This document shows positions 1-8,032 of a stretch of 17,644 bases of DNA, in pieces. The stretch is from Chitinophagales bacterium. GTDB taxonomy: Bacteria > Bacteroidota > Bacteroidia > Chitinophagales > UBA2359. The translations under genes were made by a program, and so were the position numbers. Under the pieces are notes generated by a model, which saw only the letters and a program-made list of their open reading frames with translations, had not been told where the DNA came from and made no database searches. Every line of letters begins with the position of its first letter. Position 1 is the first letter of the stretch. The DNA lies in assembly GCA_020629595.1 (NCBI GenBank), contig JAHDDA010000005.1:3867-21510 (forward strand), given 5' to 3'.

Positions 1-18
1 AAATAAAAAATAAAGAGT

Positions 19-1527
19 ATGTCTGGATATACTTCACCCGTAAGGGATCCCTTAATAACTGGTAGTAAAACCTACACCGATATATCAAATGATATTTGCG
101 GACCTGTAGAAAGTCCACCTACACCTTTGTTCTTAATCGGGTTTTTGATTAGTGCAACGGTTGCTGGTGTTGGTGTTTTATCTATCGCTTGGACAATTTG
201 GAAAGGAATTGGAACGTGGGGACTAAACAAAACCATTGGATGGGCTTGGGATATTACCAATTTCGTTTGGTGGGTAGGTATAGGACACGCAGGAACACTA
301 ATTTCCGCCATTCTTTTAATTTTTCGACAAAAATGGCGTACAGGTGTAAACCGAGCCGCAGAGGCAATGACCATATTTGCCGTAATATGTGCAGGTTTGT
401 TCCCACTTATACACATGGGGCGTTTATGGAATGCCTTTTTCATCTTCCCTTATCCAAACTCTCGTGGTGGAGAAGGTCTAAACTCGCTTTGGCCCAACTT
501 TAACTCACCACTTTTATGGGATGTATTCGCAATTTCAACATACTTTACTGTATCGCTTTTATTCTGGTACACAGGGCTTTTACCCGATTTTGCTACCATT
601 CGTGACAGAGCTTCAGGTTTAAGAAGAAAAATATATAATGCTTTAAGTTTTGGTTGGACTGGAACAGCTAAGCAATGGCAACGTTTCGAGTCGTTATCAT
701 TAATCTTAGCAGGATTATGTACACCACTTGTACTTTCGGTACACTCTATTGTATCATTTGACTTCGCAACATCAGTAATACCTGGTTGGCACACCACTAT
801 TTTCCCTCCTTACTTCGTAGCAGGGGCAATTTTCTCTGGTTTTGCTATGGTATTAACGCTTATGTTAATTGCTCGTGTAGTAATGAACTTACAAGATTAC
901 ATTACAATAGCTCACATTGAGTCAATGAATAAAGTAATCTTAATGACGGGGTCTATTGTAGGTGTTGCTTATTTAACGGAGTTATTTATGGCATTCTATT
1001 CTGGAAACGTATATGAGCAGTTTGTATTCCAAAATAACCGTATTGCCGATCCGTTTATTTTTGGACCAATGATGGGCGTACCTGCTGCACCGTACTGGTG
1101 GGCATATTGGGCAATGATGACTTGTAACGTAATTTCTCCTCAAATTTTCTGGTTCAAGAAAATGCGTAGAAGTATTGCTGTTACCTTCATAATGTCAATA
1201 TTCATAAATATTGGTATGTGGTTCGAACGTTTTGTAATTATTGTAACTTCAGTACATCGTGATTTCATACCATCAAGTTGGTCATATTACTCACCTACTT
1301 GGGTTGAGGTAGGAATTTATGTTGGTACAATAGGAATATTTATGACTTTATTCTTATTATTCTGTAAGTTCTTCCCAGTAGTAGCTATTGCAGAAGTTAA
1401 ATCTATTTTGAAATCAATGGGTGATCAGTATTTAGCTAAACAAGCTGAAGAAGATAAAGCAGAAACAGGAATCGATTATGGTTTAGGTGGAGCTTCACCA
1501 GCATTCAGAAAAGATAAAGACGAATAA
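19..1527 (+). CDS. actC: ActC, NrfD-like membrane subunit of alternative complex III
   Basis: This is one of the two large NrfD/PsrC-like integral membrane subunits of ACIII, the quinol:cytochrome c (or quinol:oxidase) oxidoreductase that replaces cytochrome bc1 in many Bacteroidota. In the family it helps form the menaquinol site and possibly a proton path. The 502-residue product has a soluble N-terminus with the family-typical segment around residues 12-33 (ITGSKTYTDI then DICGPVE), followed by about ten hydrophobic helices and a charged C-terminal tail from about residue 455. The ATG lies 18 nt from the window edge, in an A-rich stretch without a Shine-Dalgarno site, as is usual in this phylum. 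It is the first of a tight same-strand run with actD 45 nt downstream; actA and actB are expected just outside the window. The assignment rests on sequence character and on the gene order actC-D-E-F-coxB-coxA. Confidence 0.93.
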   Translation: MSGYTSPVRDPLITGSKTYTDISNDICGPVESPPTPLFLIGFLISATVAGVGVLSIAWTIWKGIGTWGLNKTIGWAWDITNFVWWVGIGHAGTLISAILLIFRQKWRTGVNRAAEAMTIFAVICAGLFPLIHMGRLWNAFFIFPYPNSRGGEGLNSLWPNFNSPLLWDVFAISTYFTVSLLFWYTGLLPDFATIRDRASGLRRKIYNALSFGWTGTAKQWQRFESLSLILAGLCTPLVLSVHSIVSFDFATSVIPGWHTTIFPPYFVAGAIFSGFAMVLTLMLIARVVMNLQDYITIAHIESMNKVILMTGSIVGVAYLTELFMAFYSGNVYEQFVFQNNRIADPFIFGPMMGVPAAPYWWAYWAMMTCNVISPQIFWFKKMRRSIAVTFIMSIFINIGMWFERFVIIVTSVHRDFIPSSWSYYSPTWVEVGIYVGTIGIFMTLFLLFCKFFPVVAIAEVKSILKSMGDQYLAKQAEEDKAETGIDYGLGGASPAFRKDKDE

Positions 1528-1532
1528 AAGTC

Positions 1533-1567
1533 AATTGATAATTGACAATTGATAATTAAGAATTAAT
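1533..1567. repeat. Heptamer array (five AATT-type 7-nt units) before actD
   Basis: Five consecutive 7-nt units start at 1533, 1540, 1547, 1554 and 1561. They read AATTGAT, AATTGAC, AATTGAT, AATTAAG and AATTAAT. The array fills nearly the whole actC-actD spacer and ends five bases before the ATG at 1573, so it overlaps the likely ribosome-contact region. Degenerate arrays with the same 7-nt step occur at 10925-10952 and 15735-15769. Confidence 0.7.
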
Positions 1568-1572
1568 TGAAG

Positions 1573-2130
1573 ATGTATAAATATTTAGTAGGACTTTTCG
1601 ATGATGAAGAACCGTTATTAGCGGCGGTTCGTAGTTTGAAAAATGAAGGTGTAAAAATACACGATGCAGTTACACCTTTTCCTGTTCACGGATTGGAACA
1701 CGCATTGGGTTGTAAAGAAACTAAGTTACATACGGCAGGTTTCTTGTTTGGTGCATTCGGAACAACTTTGGCATTAAGTGTAATGACTTTAGCTTCGGTT
1801 GTAGATTGGCCTAACAACTTTGGTGGTAAACCAGCATTTGCCCTTCCATCGTTTATTCCAATAACATTTGAGCTTACGGTTCTTTGTGCTTCAATAGGAA
1901 TGGTTGTAGCTTATTATTTAAGAAATAACTTTTCGGTTTTTGCAGATACAGAAGTATATGATGAACGTTTAACTAGTGATAGATTTGGTGTTATCTTCAA
2001 TTTAGCAGATTTTGAATCGGAAGAAGAACAAGAAAAGTTGGTAAGTAAATTACGTTCATTGGGCGTTGTTGAAACCAAAATAAGAGAAACAAGAAATTAC
2101 AAACCAAATTACGACGAGCAAGCTCCTTAA
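1573..2130 (+). CDS. actD: ActD, DUF3341 membrane subunit of alternative complex III
   Basis: ActD is a small ACIII subunit of the DUF3341 family, with a soluble cytoplasmic domain and two membrane helices that pack against the NrfD-like core. The 185-residue product opens with MYKYLVGLFDDEE, the usual start of the family. It has the conserved PFPVHGLEHALG segment near residues 35-46, then two hydrophobic helices at about 54-77 and 99-117 and a charged C-terminal domain. I chose the ATG at 1573. An in-frame TTG at 1567 would add two residues but falls inside the heptamer array. It sits between actC and actE on the same strand, as in other Bacteroidota act operons. Family and context agree, so the assignment is firm. 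Confidence 0.92.
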   Translation: MYKYLVGLFDDEEPLLAAVRSLKNEGVKIHDAVTPFPVHGLEHALGCKETKLHTAGFLFGAFGTTLALSVMTLASVVDWPNNFGGKPAFALPSFIPITFELTVLCASIGMVVAYYLRNNFSVFADTEVYDERLTSDRFGVIFNLADFESEEEQEKLVSKLRSLGVVETKIRETRNYKPNYDEQAP

Positions 2131-2163
2131 TTGGGTGTTTTTTTCAATAACATTCAATTCAAG

Positions 2164-2192
2164 GTACAGGCGTAGCAGTGCTACGTCTCTAC
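2164..2192. repeat. Imperfect palindrome, GTAGAGACGTAGCA-type dispersed repeat
   Basis: Two 14-nt arms (2164-2177 and 2179-2192) flank a single central base. The inner seven pairs, CGTAGCA with TGCTACG, are perfect; 12 of 14 pairs match overall. It is richer in GC than its AT-rich surroundings and lies 21 nt before the actE ATG. Palindromes ending in CGTCTCTAC are, from general knowledge, common dispersed intergenic elements in Bacteroidota and cyanobacteria. There is no T-run after it, so it is not a typical terminator. Confidence 0.6.
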
Positions 2193-2213
2193 ATTCAAAA
2201 CAAAAAATAAAAA

Positions 2214-3605
2214 ATGAGACTGGATCGTACAACAATAATGTGGATAGTTTTAGTGCTATTAATACTATATGCTTGGCAATGTGGTGTTAAATCACACGGT
2301 AATTTCACAGGTTTAGAATATATGCCAGATATGGCACACTCTAGAGCCTATGATGTTTACTATCCTTCGCCAGGAGCTGGTTCTGATATTGAAAAAGAAA
2401 GTGGTGACCAACAAGTTGAACAAGTATTTGCCGATGGAAAAGTAGCTCGTCAGCCTGTGAGTGGAACAGTTGCAAGAGGATATATCCCATATCCTTATGC
2501 GGATACACCAGAAGGATATGAAGAGTCTGCAAGCTTAATAAATCCTTATGCCTATGCTTGTTCTGATGATTTAGAGGAAGGCAAAAGATTATATACTGTT
2601 TACTGTGGGGTTTGCCATGGAGCTGCAGGAAAAGGAAAAGGAAAAATTTCAGCCACAAATAATGGTCCTTTAGCAGGTGTGCCAAACTATATGGCAGCTG
2701 CTTACTTACAAATGGAAGAAGGAAAAATGTTTCATTCTATCCAATGGGGTAAAAATAATATGGGTTCTTACGCTTCTCAATTAAATAAAGAAGAACGTTG
2801 GAAAGTAGTAGCCTATATTAAAGATTTACAAGCAAAGTATGCAAAAGGCGATCAAAAATTAGATAGCGATGCTGCTGCTTTAGCTTTTGTACGTGGTTCT
2901 GTTGGAGGTGTTATGCCAAGAAAGACATTAGGAGTTACTCCTCCAGATTGTGTGGCTAAAGAAGAAGCTTTGGAAAAACAAAAAGCAACAATTGATGCAC
3001 GTTTGAAAGCGGCACAGGAAGCCGCCAAACATAATGCACATCACGGACATAGTCATGGACACGATGATGGGCACCATGACTATGGACATAGTCATGATAA
3101 AAAGCATAATGATCACCATAGTAAAAAAGGTAGTCATGGACACAATGATCATTCAGATGAGAAAAAGGGAGTATTGGGTGCAGTTGCTGATGCTTCAAAA
3201 AGTTTTGTAGAAAAATCAGTAGTTACTTTTAAAGACGCTGTAAAAGCTGGTAAAAGCTTTGTGACTGGAGATCAAATAGTATTAGAAAATGTAACTTTTA
3301 ATACTGGTTCAGATGTAATTAAGCCTTCTTCTTTCGATGAGTTAGATAATGTTATCAAAATCTTAGGTGACAATGCAGATATGAAACTGAATATTACAGG
3401 ACATACCGATAGCAAAGGAAATGCAACTTTAAATCAACGTTTATCAGAAAATAGAGCAAGAGCAGTATTTACTTACCTTGTAGCTAATGGAGTTGATAAA
3501 GCAAGATTGAAGTTTAAAGGTTTAGGGGCAAAATCTCCAGTAGGAAACAATGCTACTGAAGAAGGTAGAGCTAAAAATAGAAGAATTGAATTTGAAGTTC
3601 TTTAA
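2214..3605 (+). CDS. actE: ActE monoheme cytochrome c fused to a His-rich linker and an OmpA-like domain
   Basis: This is the ACIII monoheme c-type cytochrome subunit, expected on the periplasmic side to pass electrons from the quinol-oxidising core toward the CuA oxidase. An N-terminal hydrophobic segment (about 8-22) ends in AWQC, with Cys23 as a possible lipid-anchor residue; the lipobox is not canonical. The cytochrome domain has C131-G-V-C134-H135, and Met183 (NNMGSY) is the probable second axial ligand. Residues 273-313 hold 16 His among Gly, Asp, Ser and Lys. From about residue 353 to the C-terminus (463) there is an OmpA/MotB-type domain with Asp399 (GHTD) and Arg414 (LSENRA), spaced 15 apart as in peptidoglycan-binding OmpA domains, and a typical ending (KNRRIEFEVL). 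The product is much longer than a plain ActE cytochrome of about 200 residues. The fusion is continuous, with no stop or frame change. Subunit identity is firm from operon order; the role of the C-terminal half is inferred. Confidence 0.9.
   Translation: MRLDRTTIMWIVLVLLILYAWQCGVKSHGNFTGLEYMPDMAHSRAYDVYYPSPGAGSDIEKESGDQQVEQVFADGKVARQPVSGTVARGYIPYPYADTPEGYEESASLINPYAYACSDDLEEGKRLYTVYCGVCHGAAGKGKGKISATNNGPLAGVPNYMAAAYLQMEEGKMFHSIQWGKNNMGSYASQLNKEERWKVVAYIKDLQAKYAKGDQKLDSDAAALAFVRGSVGGVMPRKTLGVTPPDCVAKEEALEKQKATIDARLKAAQEAAKHNAHHGHSHGHDDGHHDYGHSHDKKHNDHHSKKGSHGHNDHSDEKKGVLGAVADASKSFVEKSVVTFKDAVKAGKSFVTGDQIVLENVTFNTGSDVIKPSSFDELDNVIKILGDNADMKLNITGHTDSKGNATLNQRLSENRARAVFTYLVANGVDKARLKFKGLGAKSPVGNNATEEGRAKNRRIEFEVL
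3030..3152 (+). other. His-rich coding segment within actE
   Basis: This segment encodes ActE residues 273-313, where 16 of 41 residues are His. A 13-bp direct repeat (GGACATAGTCATG) lies at 3045-3057 and again at 3084-3096, 39 nt apart and in frame, giving two GHSH blocks 13 residues apart. This suggests growth by short in-frame duplication. Metal binding (Cu, Zn or Ni) is a reasonable inference from composition only. Confidence 0.75.
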
Positions 3606-3657
3606 TTTTAGCTAATTCAAACAAACACTAATTATTAATTAAATTAAGCAGACTATA

Positions 3658-4896
3658 ATGGGACATTTAAAGCCAGAAGTCGAAAAATATGAATTTGGTG
3701 GAGGTGCGAAAAGCACTGCACTAATACTAATGGTAGCTGGAGGTATTTTAGCTGCAGTAGGTGTATTCTTAAACTTAGAACATCCAACAAGAATTTTTGT
3801 AAGCTTCATGCAAAATAGCTTCTTCTTTACAGCTATTGGTTTTGCCGCTATGTTTTTTGTAGCATCACAAACGGTTGGTTACAATGGTTGGTTTATTTTG
3901 GTAAAGCGTATTCACGAAGCAATGGGAACTTCGGTATTAGTTGGTGTTCCAATATTTGCTTTATCCCTTGTTTTAGGATATGGTTATATTTATGAATGGG
4001 CTCATGAAGGTATTGTTGACCCTAGTGCCGCTAATTATGATGCTTTAATAGACCATAAGTCTTGGTTTTTAAACCCAACAATATTCTTTATATTCACTGC
4101 TGTTTACTTGGTGTTATGGTGGGTTTGTACGCATTTATTGCGTAAAAACTCAAAAGACAGTGATGAAAACCCAGGATTGGCTAATTATATTCAAAGTAAG
4201 AAATTATCAATGGTGTTTTTAGTAGTATTTGGTGTGTCAAGTTCTACTGCATTATGGCATTGGTTTATGAGTATAGACCCACACTGGTTCTCAACTTTAT
4301 ATGGCTGGTACTGCTTTATTTCAATGTTTGTAGCAAGCCAAGCTACAGCTACGTTAATCGCACTTTACTTAAAAAGTCAAGGCTTATTAAAGTTTGTGAC
4401 CGATGAGCATATCCACGATTTAGGCAAATATGTATTTGCTTTTAGTGTTGCTTGGGCGTATTTATGGTTCTCGCAGTTTATGTTAATATGGTACAGTCAC
4501 ATTCCAGAAGAAACAATGTACTTTGCCGATAGGTTCAATCACTATAAATTTGAATTTTTTGCTAACTTTATTATCAACTTTTTAACGCCATTTTTTGTTT
4601 TAATTACAGCTGGTGCAAAAAGAAATACAGTAGCATTAGTAATTGTGTGTACTTGTGTGATTTTTGGACACTGGTTAGATTTTTACTTAATGGCAACACC
4701 AGGTGCAATAAAACATTCGCACATAATGGTTGAAGGGCAACAAATGTTCAATTTTGGATTTGGACCTTTAGAAATAGGATTAGCTTTATTCTTTGCTGGA
4801 TTGTTCATTTTTGTAACATTCCAGAGGTTAGCAAAACTATCTTTAGTGCCTGTTAATCATCCGTTTGTTAAAGAAAGTATGGTACACCACGTGTAA
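3658..4896 (+). CDS. actF: ActF, second NrfD-like membrane subunit of alternative complex III
   Basis: ActF is the second NrfD-like multi-helix subunit of ACIII, partner of ActC in the membrane core. The 412-residue protein has a short soluble N-terminus (MGHLKPEVEKYEFGGG), then about ten hydrophobic helices. A soluble loop near residues 115-135 (ANYDALIDHKSWFLNP) is followed by tryptophan- and histidine-rich helices (ALWHWFMSIDPHWFS) and WYSHIPEETMYFADRF, all typical of ActF. The ATG at 3658 follows actE by 52 nt; the product ends 89 nt before coxB. The spacer after it (4897-4985) contains no clear terminator, so readthrough into coxB is likely. Identification rests on family-like sequence and operon position. 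Confidence 0.92.
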   Translation: MGHLKPEVEKYEFGGGAKSTALILMVAGGILAAVGVFLNLEHPTRIFVSFMQNSFFFTAIGFAAMFFVASQTVGYNGWFILVKRIHEAMGTSVLVGVPIFALSLVLGYGYIYEWAHEGIVDPSAANYDALIDHKSWFLNPTIFFIFTAVYLVLWWVCTHLLRKNSKDSDENPGLANYIQSKKLSMVFLVVFGVSSSTALWHWFMSIDPHWFSTLYGWYCFISMFVASQATATLIALYLKSQGLLKFVTDEHIHDLGKYVFAFSVAWAYLWFSQFMLIWYSHIPEETMYFADRFNHYKFEFFANFIINFLTPFFVLITAGAKRNTVALVIVCTCVIFGHWLDFYLMATPGAIKHSHIMVEGQQMFNFGFGPLEIGLALFFAGLFIFVTFQRLAKLSLVPVNHPFVKESMVHHV

Positions 4897-4985
4897 TTTT
4901 TAAGCACTTGTTAATTAGAAAGCATATTTGTTGATTTTGATTTTATGCTATTCTACTTTTCGGAAAATTTTAAAAATAATAAGCA

Positions 4986-6023
4986 ATGACATTAATAGGT
5001 ATAATTGCAATTTTTTTAGTCTTAATAATCATTTATAGAGTGTCTAAAGCCTCGGATCTTTTGGGTTCGTTAAGAGGCGAAGAACGTACTCAGGAATCGA
5101 GAAATAATTTACATGCTACTTTATTTCTTCTTTTCTTAATATTTGGTATGGGAGCAGCATTTTGGTCATGTTTTCACTATGCACCACTTTTCTTACCAGA
5201 ACCATCGTCTGAGCATGGAACGGTTTTAAGAGCAATGTTTCAGAGAACACTTTGGGCAACAGTGCCTGTGTTTGTTGTAACTCATATTTTGTTATTTTTC
5301 TTTGCTTGGAAATACAGACAAGATAAAACTAAAGTTTCTAAATTCTTCCCAGATGATAATCGATTAGAATTAATTTGGACGCTTGTTCCAGCAGTTGTAA
5401 TGGTATTTTTAGTAGTAGATGGTTTAGCCAATTGGAATAGAATTATGGGACCAGCTCCAGAAAATGCAGTTGTAATTGAAGCTACTGGACAGCAATTTTA
5501 CTGGACGCTTCGTTATGCTGGGAAAGATAACGAATTAGGTCGCAAATCGGTTAGGTTAATGACCGATGACAACCCATTTGGACAAGACTGGGATGACCCA
5601 GCTAATAAAGATGATTTTATGGCTGATGATTTATATTTACCAGTTGGGCAGCCTGTATTGGTTAAAATTAACTCAATGGATGTATTGCACAATTTCTTTT
5701 TACCGCATTTTCGTGTAAAAATGGATGCAGTACCAGGTATTCCAACTCAGTTTTGGTTAACGCCAACAAAAACTACTGAGCAAATGATTGAAGAAACAGG
5801 AAACCCTGATTTTCAATATGAGTTGGCTTGTGCCGAGCTTTGTGGTAAAGCACATTACAATATGAAAAAGAAAGTATTTGTTGTAGAAGCAGATGAGTTT
5901 AACAAATGGAAAGCAGAACAAGAGCCTCTTTCTAAATCATTTGGACCTTCTGTAAAAAAAGTTTCTGAAAATATTGAGGAAGAAAACGAACAACAAGATA
6001 TTAATTCTGTTTCTTCATTATAA
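4986..6023 (+). CDS. coxB: Cytochrome c oxidase subunit II (CuA)
   Basis: Subunit II carries the binuclear CuA centre that accepts electrons from cytochrome c or, here, probably from the ACIII cytochrome. The CuA ligands are visible: His235 (DVLHNFF), then Cys282, Glu284, Cys286, His290 and Met293 in CAELCGKAHYNM. The aromatic patch that relays electrons is at FYWTLRY (about 171-177). The 345-residue protein has four hydrophobic segments (about 2-18, 44-62, 88-108 and 129-147) where the canonical subunit has two, so a two-helix N-terminal extension precedes the usual fold. There is no C-terminal cytochrome c domain. It lies 89 nt after actF and 44 nt before coxA in the same run, consistent with an ACIII-oxidase supercomplex operon. 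Confidence 0.96.
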   Translation: MTLIGIIAIFLVLIIIYRVSKASDLLGSLRGEERTQESRNNLHATLFLLFLIFGMGAAFWSCFHYAPLFLPEPSSEHGTVLRAMFQRTLWATVPVFVVTHILLFFFAWKYRQDKTKVSKFFPDDNRLELIWTLVPAVVMVFLVVDGLANWNRIMGPAPENAVVIEATGQQFYWTLRYAGKDNELGRKSVRLMTDDNPFGQDWDDPANKDDFMADDLYLPVGQPVLVKINSMDVLHNFFLPHFRVKMDAVPGIPTQFWLTPTKTTEQMIEETGNPDFQYELACAELCGKAHYNMKKKVFVVEADEFNKWKAEQEPLSKSFGPSVKKVSENIEEENEQQDINSVSSL

Positions 6024-6067
6024 ACAATTTGGTATTTTCCAATTTTTAAAAATCATTAATTTAAAAG

Positions 6068-7939
6068 ATGGCACATATAGATATTGATATTCACGAAGGA
6101 CACGCACACGACCATGACCACCACGGTCATAGACACGATGACCATCATGATCACGAACATCATGAGCCAGGTTTTGTGATGAAGTACCTTTTTAGTATGG
6201 ATCACAAAATGATTGCTAAGCAATTCTTAATTACAGGAATTTTGTGGGCAGTTATTGGTGTTTTATTTTCTGTATTATTCCGTATTCAGTTAGCTTGGCC
6301 TAATGAAACTTTTCCAATACTAGAAACATTGTTAGGTGGTTGGGCTGAAGGTGGAAAATTAGACCCTGAATTTTATTACGCACTTGTAACCATGCATGGT
6401 ACAATAATGGTATTCTTTGTACTTACGGCAGGTTTATCAGGCACTTTTAGTAATTTACTTATTCCATTACAAGTAGGTGCTAGAGATATGGCAAGTCCGT
6501 TTATGAATATGCTATCCTATTGGTTCTTTTTCTTAGCAGGTGTAGTAATGTTTGTTTCTTTATTTGTGCAAACAGGACCAGCTTCGGGTGGTTGGACTGC
6601 TTATCCGCCGTTGAGTGCTTTAGAAACAGCCTCTTCAGGTTCGGGAATTGGTATGACTTTATGGTTAACAAGTATGGCATTGTTTATTGTTTCATCGCTT
6701 TTAGGTGGTTTGAACTATGTGGCAACCATTTTAAATATGCGTACAAAAGGAATGACAATGTTCCGTATGCCACTAACAATATGGGCATTTTTCTTTACAG
6801 CTATTTTAGGTGTATTATCATTCCCAGTATTATTATCGGCTTGTTTATTATTAATTTTTGACAGACACTTTGGAACAGCTTTCTACTTATCAGATATTTT
6901 TATAAATGGTGAAGTATTAAGAAACTCTGCTGGTCAAATTATTGAAGGTGGTAGTCCAATATTATTCCAACACTTATTTTGGTTTTTAGGGCACCCAGAG
7001 GTATATATTGTAATCTTACCAGCAATGGGGATGGTTTCAGAAATTTTAGCTTGTAATTCTAAAAAGCCAGTTTTTGGTTACAAAGCAATGGTTTATTCTA
7101 TAATGGCAATTACAGTATTAGGTTTCTTAGTATGGGCACACCACATGTTTATGTCTGGAATGAATCCATTTGTAGGTTCAATATTTGTATTATTTACATT
7201 AATGATTGCTGTACCTTCTGCTGTAAAAGTATTCAACTGGATTACAACAATTTGGAAAGGAAATATTAATTACACACCAGCAACACTGTTTGCGGTAGGT
7301 TTTGTTTCTTTATTTATTTCGGGCGGTTTAACAGGTATCTATTTAGGAAACTCTGCTTTAGATATTCCATTACACGATTCATATTTCGTAATTGCTCACT
7401 TCCATATTGTAATGGGATTAGCGGCAGGTTTTGGATTATTTGCAGGTGTTTACCACTGGTTCCCTAAATTATTTGGTGGAAGAATGATGAACACAACTTT
7501 AGGTGAAATTCATTTCTGGATAACATTTGTTGGTTCATATTGCATTTTCTGGCCTATGCACTATTTAGGAATGACAGGTGTTCCACGTCGTTACTATTCT
7601 TTCAATGAGTTTGAAACATTTAGCGTTTACGCAGAATTGAATATATTTATGACAGTAGCGGCTATCGTTGTATTCTTTGCTCAGTTCTTATTTGTTATTA
7701 ACTTCTTTATGAGTGCGGTTTCTACAAGAAGAACAAAATCGAAGAATCCTTACAACGCTTCTACACTTGAATGGACAACACCAATTGAAGCTGGACATGG
7801 AAACTGGCCAGGTGCAATTCCTGAAGTTCACCGTTGGCCTTATGATTATGGTAAAGATGGTTATGAAACTATACCACAAACCATTCCTGATAGTAGATTA
7901 AATGAAATTGAAAAGAAAGGAGGAAGAACTTCAAGATAA
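6068..7939 (+). CDS. coxA: Cytochrome c oxidase subunit I, with His-rich N-terminal tail
   Basis: This is the catalytic subunit, holding heme a, heme a3 and CuB, which reduces O2 and pumps protons. The ligands are present: His110 (MHGTIM) and His446 for heme a, His444 for heme a3 (AHFHIVMG), and His309, His358 and His359 for CuB. Tyr313 in GHPEVY is placed for the His-Tyr crosslink, and the Glu in that motif points to an A1-type proton path. The 623-residue length and about twelve helices fit the family. The odd part is the N-terminus: residues 3-32 contain 14 His (EGHAHDHDHHGHRHDD region) before the conserved FSMDHKMI. A strong terminator follows the stop, so this is the end of the first transcription unit. 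Confidence 0.97.
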   Translation: MAHIDIDIHEGHAHDHDHHGHRHDDHHDHEHHEPGFVMKYLFSMDHKMIAKQFLITGILWAVIGVLFSVLFRIQLAWPNETFPILETLLGGWAEGGKLDPEFYYALVTMHGTIMVFFVLTAGLSGTFSNLLIPLQVGARDMASPFMNMLSYWFFFLAGVVMFVSLFVQTGPASGGWTAYPPLSALETASSGSGIGMTLWLTSMALFIVSSLLGGLNYVATILNMRTKGMTMFRMPLTIWAFFFTAILGVLSFPVLLSACLLLIFDRHFGTAFYLSDIFINGEVLRNSAGQIIEGGSPILFQHLFWFLGHPEVYIVILPAMGMVSEILACNSKKPVFGYKAMVYSIMAITVLGFLVWAHHMFMSGMNPFVGSIFVLFTLMIAVPSAVKVFNWITTIWKGNINYTPATLFAVGFVSLFISGGLTGIYLGNSALDIPLHDSYFVIAHFHIVMGLAAGFGLFAGVYHWFPKLFGGRMMNTTLGEIHFWITFVGSYCIFWPMHYLGMTGVPRRYYSFNEFETFSVYAELNIFMTVAAIVVFFAQFLFVINFFMSAVSTRRTKSKNPYNASTLEWTTPIEAGHGNWPGAIPEVHRWPYDYGKDGYETIPQTIPDSRLNEIEKKGGRTSR

Positions 7940-7947
7940 AAAGAAAT

Positions 7948-7981
7948 GCCCGCACTCATTTATTTGTGTGTGGGCTTTTTT
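7948..7981 (+). terminator. Intrinsic terminator after coxA
   Basis: An 8-bp GC-rich stem pairs GCCCGCAC (7948-7955) with GTGTGGGC (7968-7975), with one G-T pair. A 12-nt loop separates the arms and a six-T run follows (7976-7981). It starts nine bases after the coxA stop and separates the act-cox unit from ctaB. Confidence 0.88.
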
Positions 7982-8032
7982 AAATTGAAAGAATTTTTCT
8001 ATAGAATTAATAAATAAACATTCAAGATTTTT

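Noticed and set aside
1567..1572. TTG start for actD two codons upstream
   Set aside because: The TTG lies at the end of the heptamer array, and the ATG at 1573 gives the usual MYKYLVG start of the family.
2928..3198. Two overlapping His/Val/Met-rich minus-strand ORFs opposite the ActE His-rich region
   Set aside because: They are reverse-strand shadows of the repeated His codons and lie within a well-supported gene.
4927..4961. Possible promoter upstream of coxB (TTTG and TACTTTTC)
   Set aside because: The -7 element ends in C instead of G and the spacing is 23 nt. The 89-nt spacer lies inside an otherwise continuous operon, so support is too weak.
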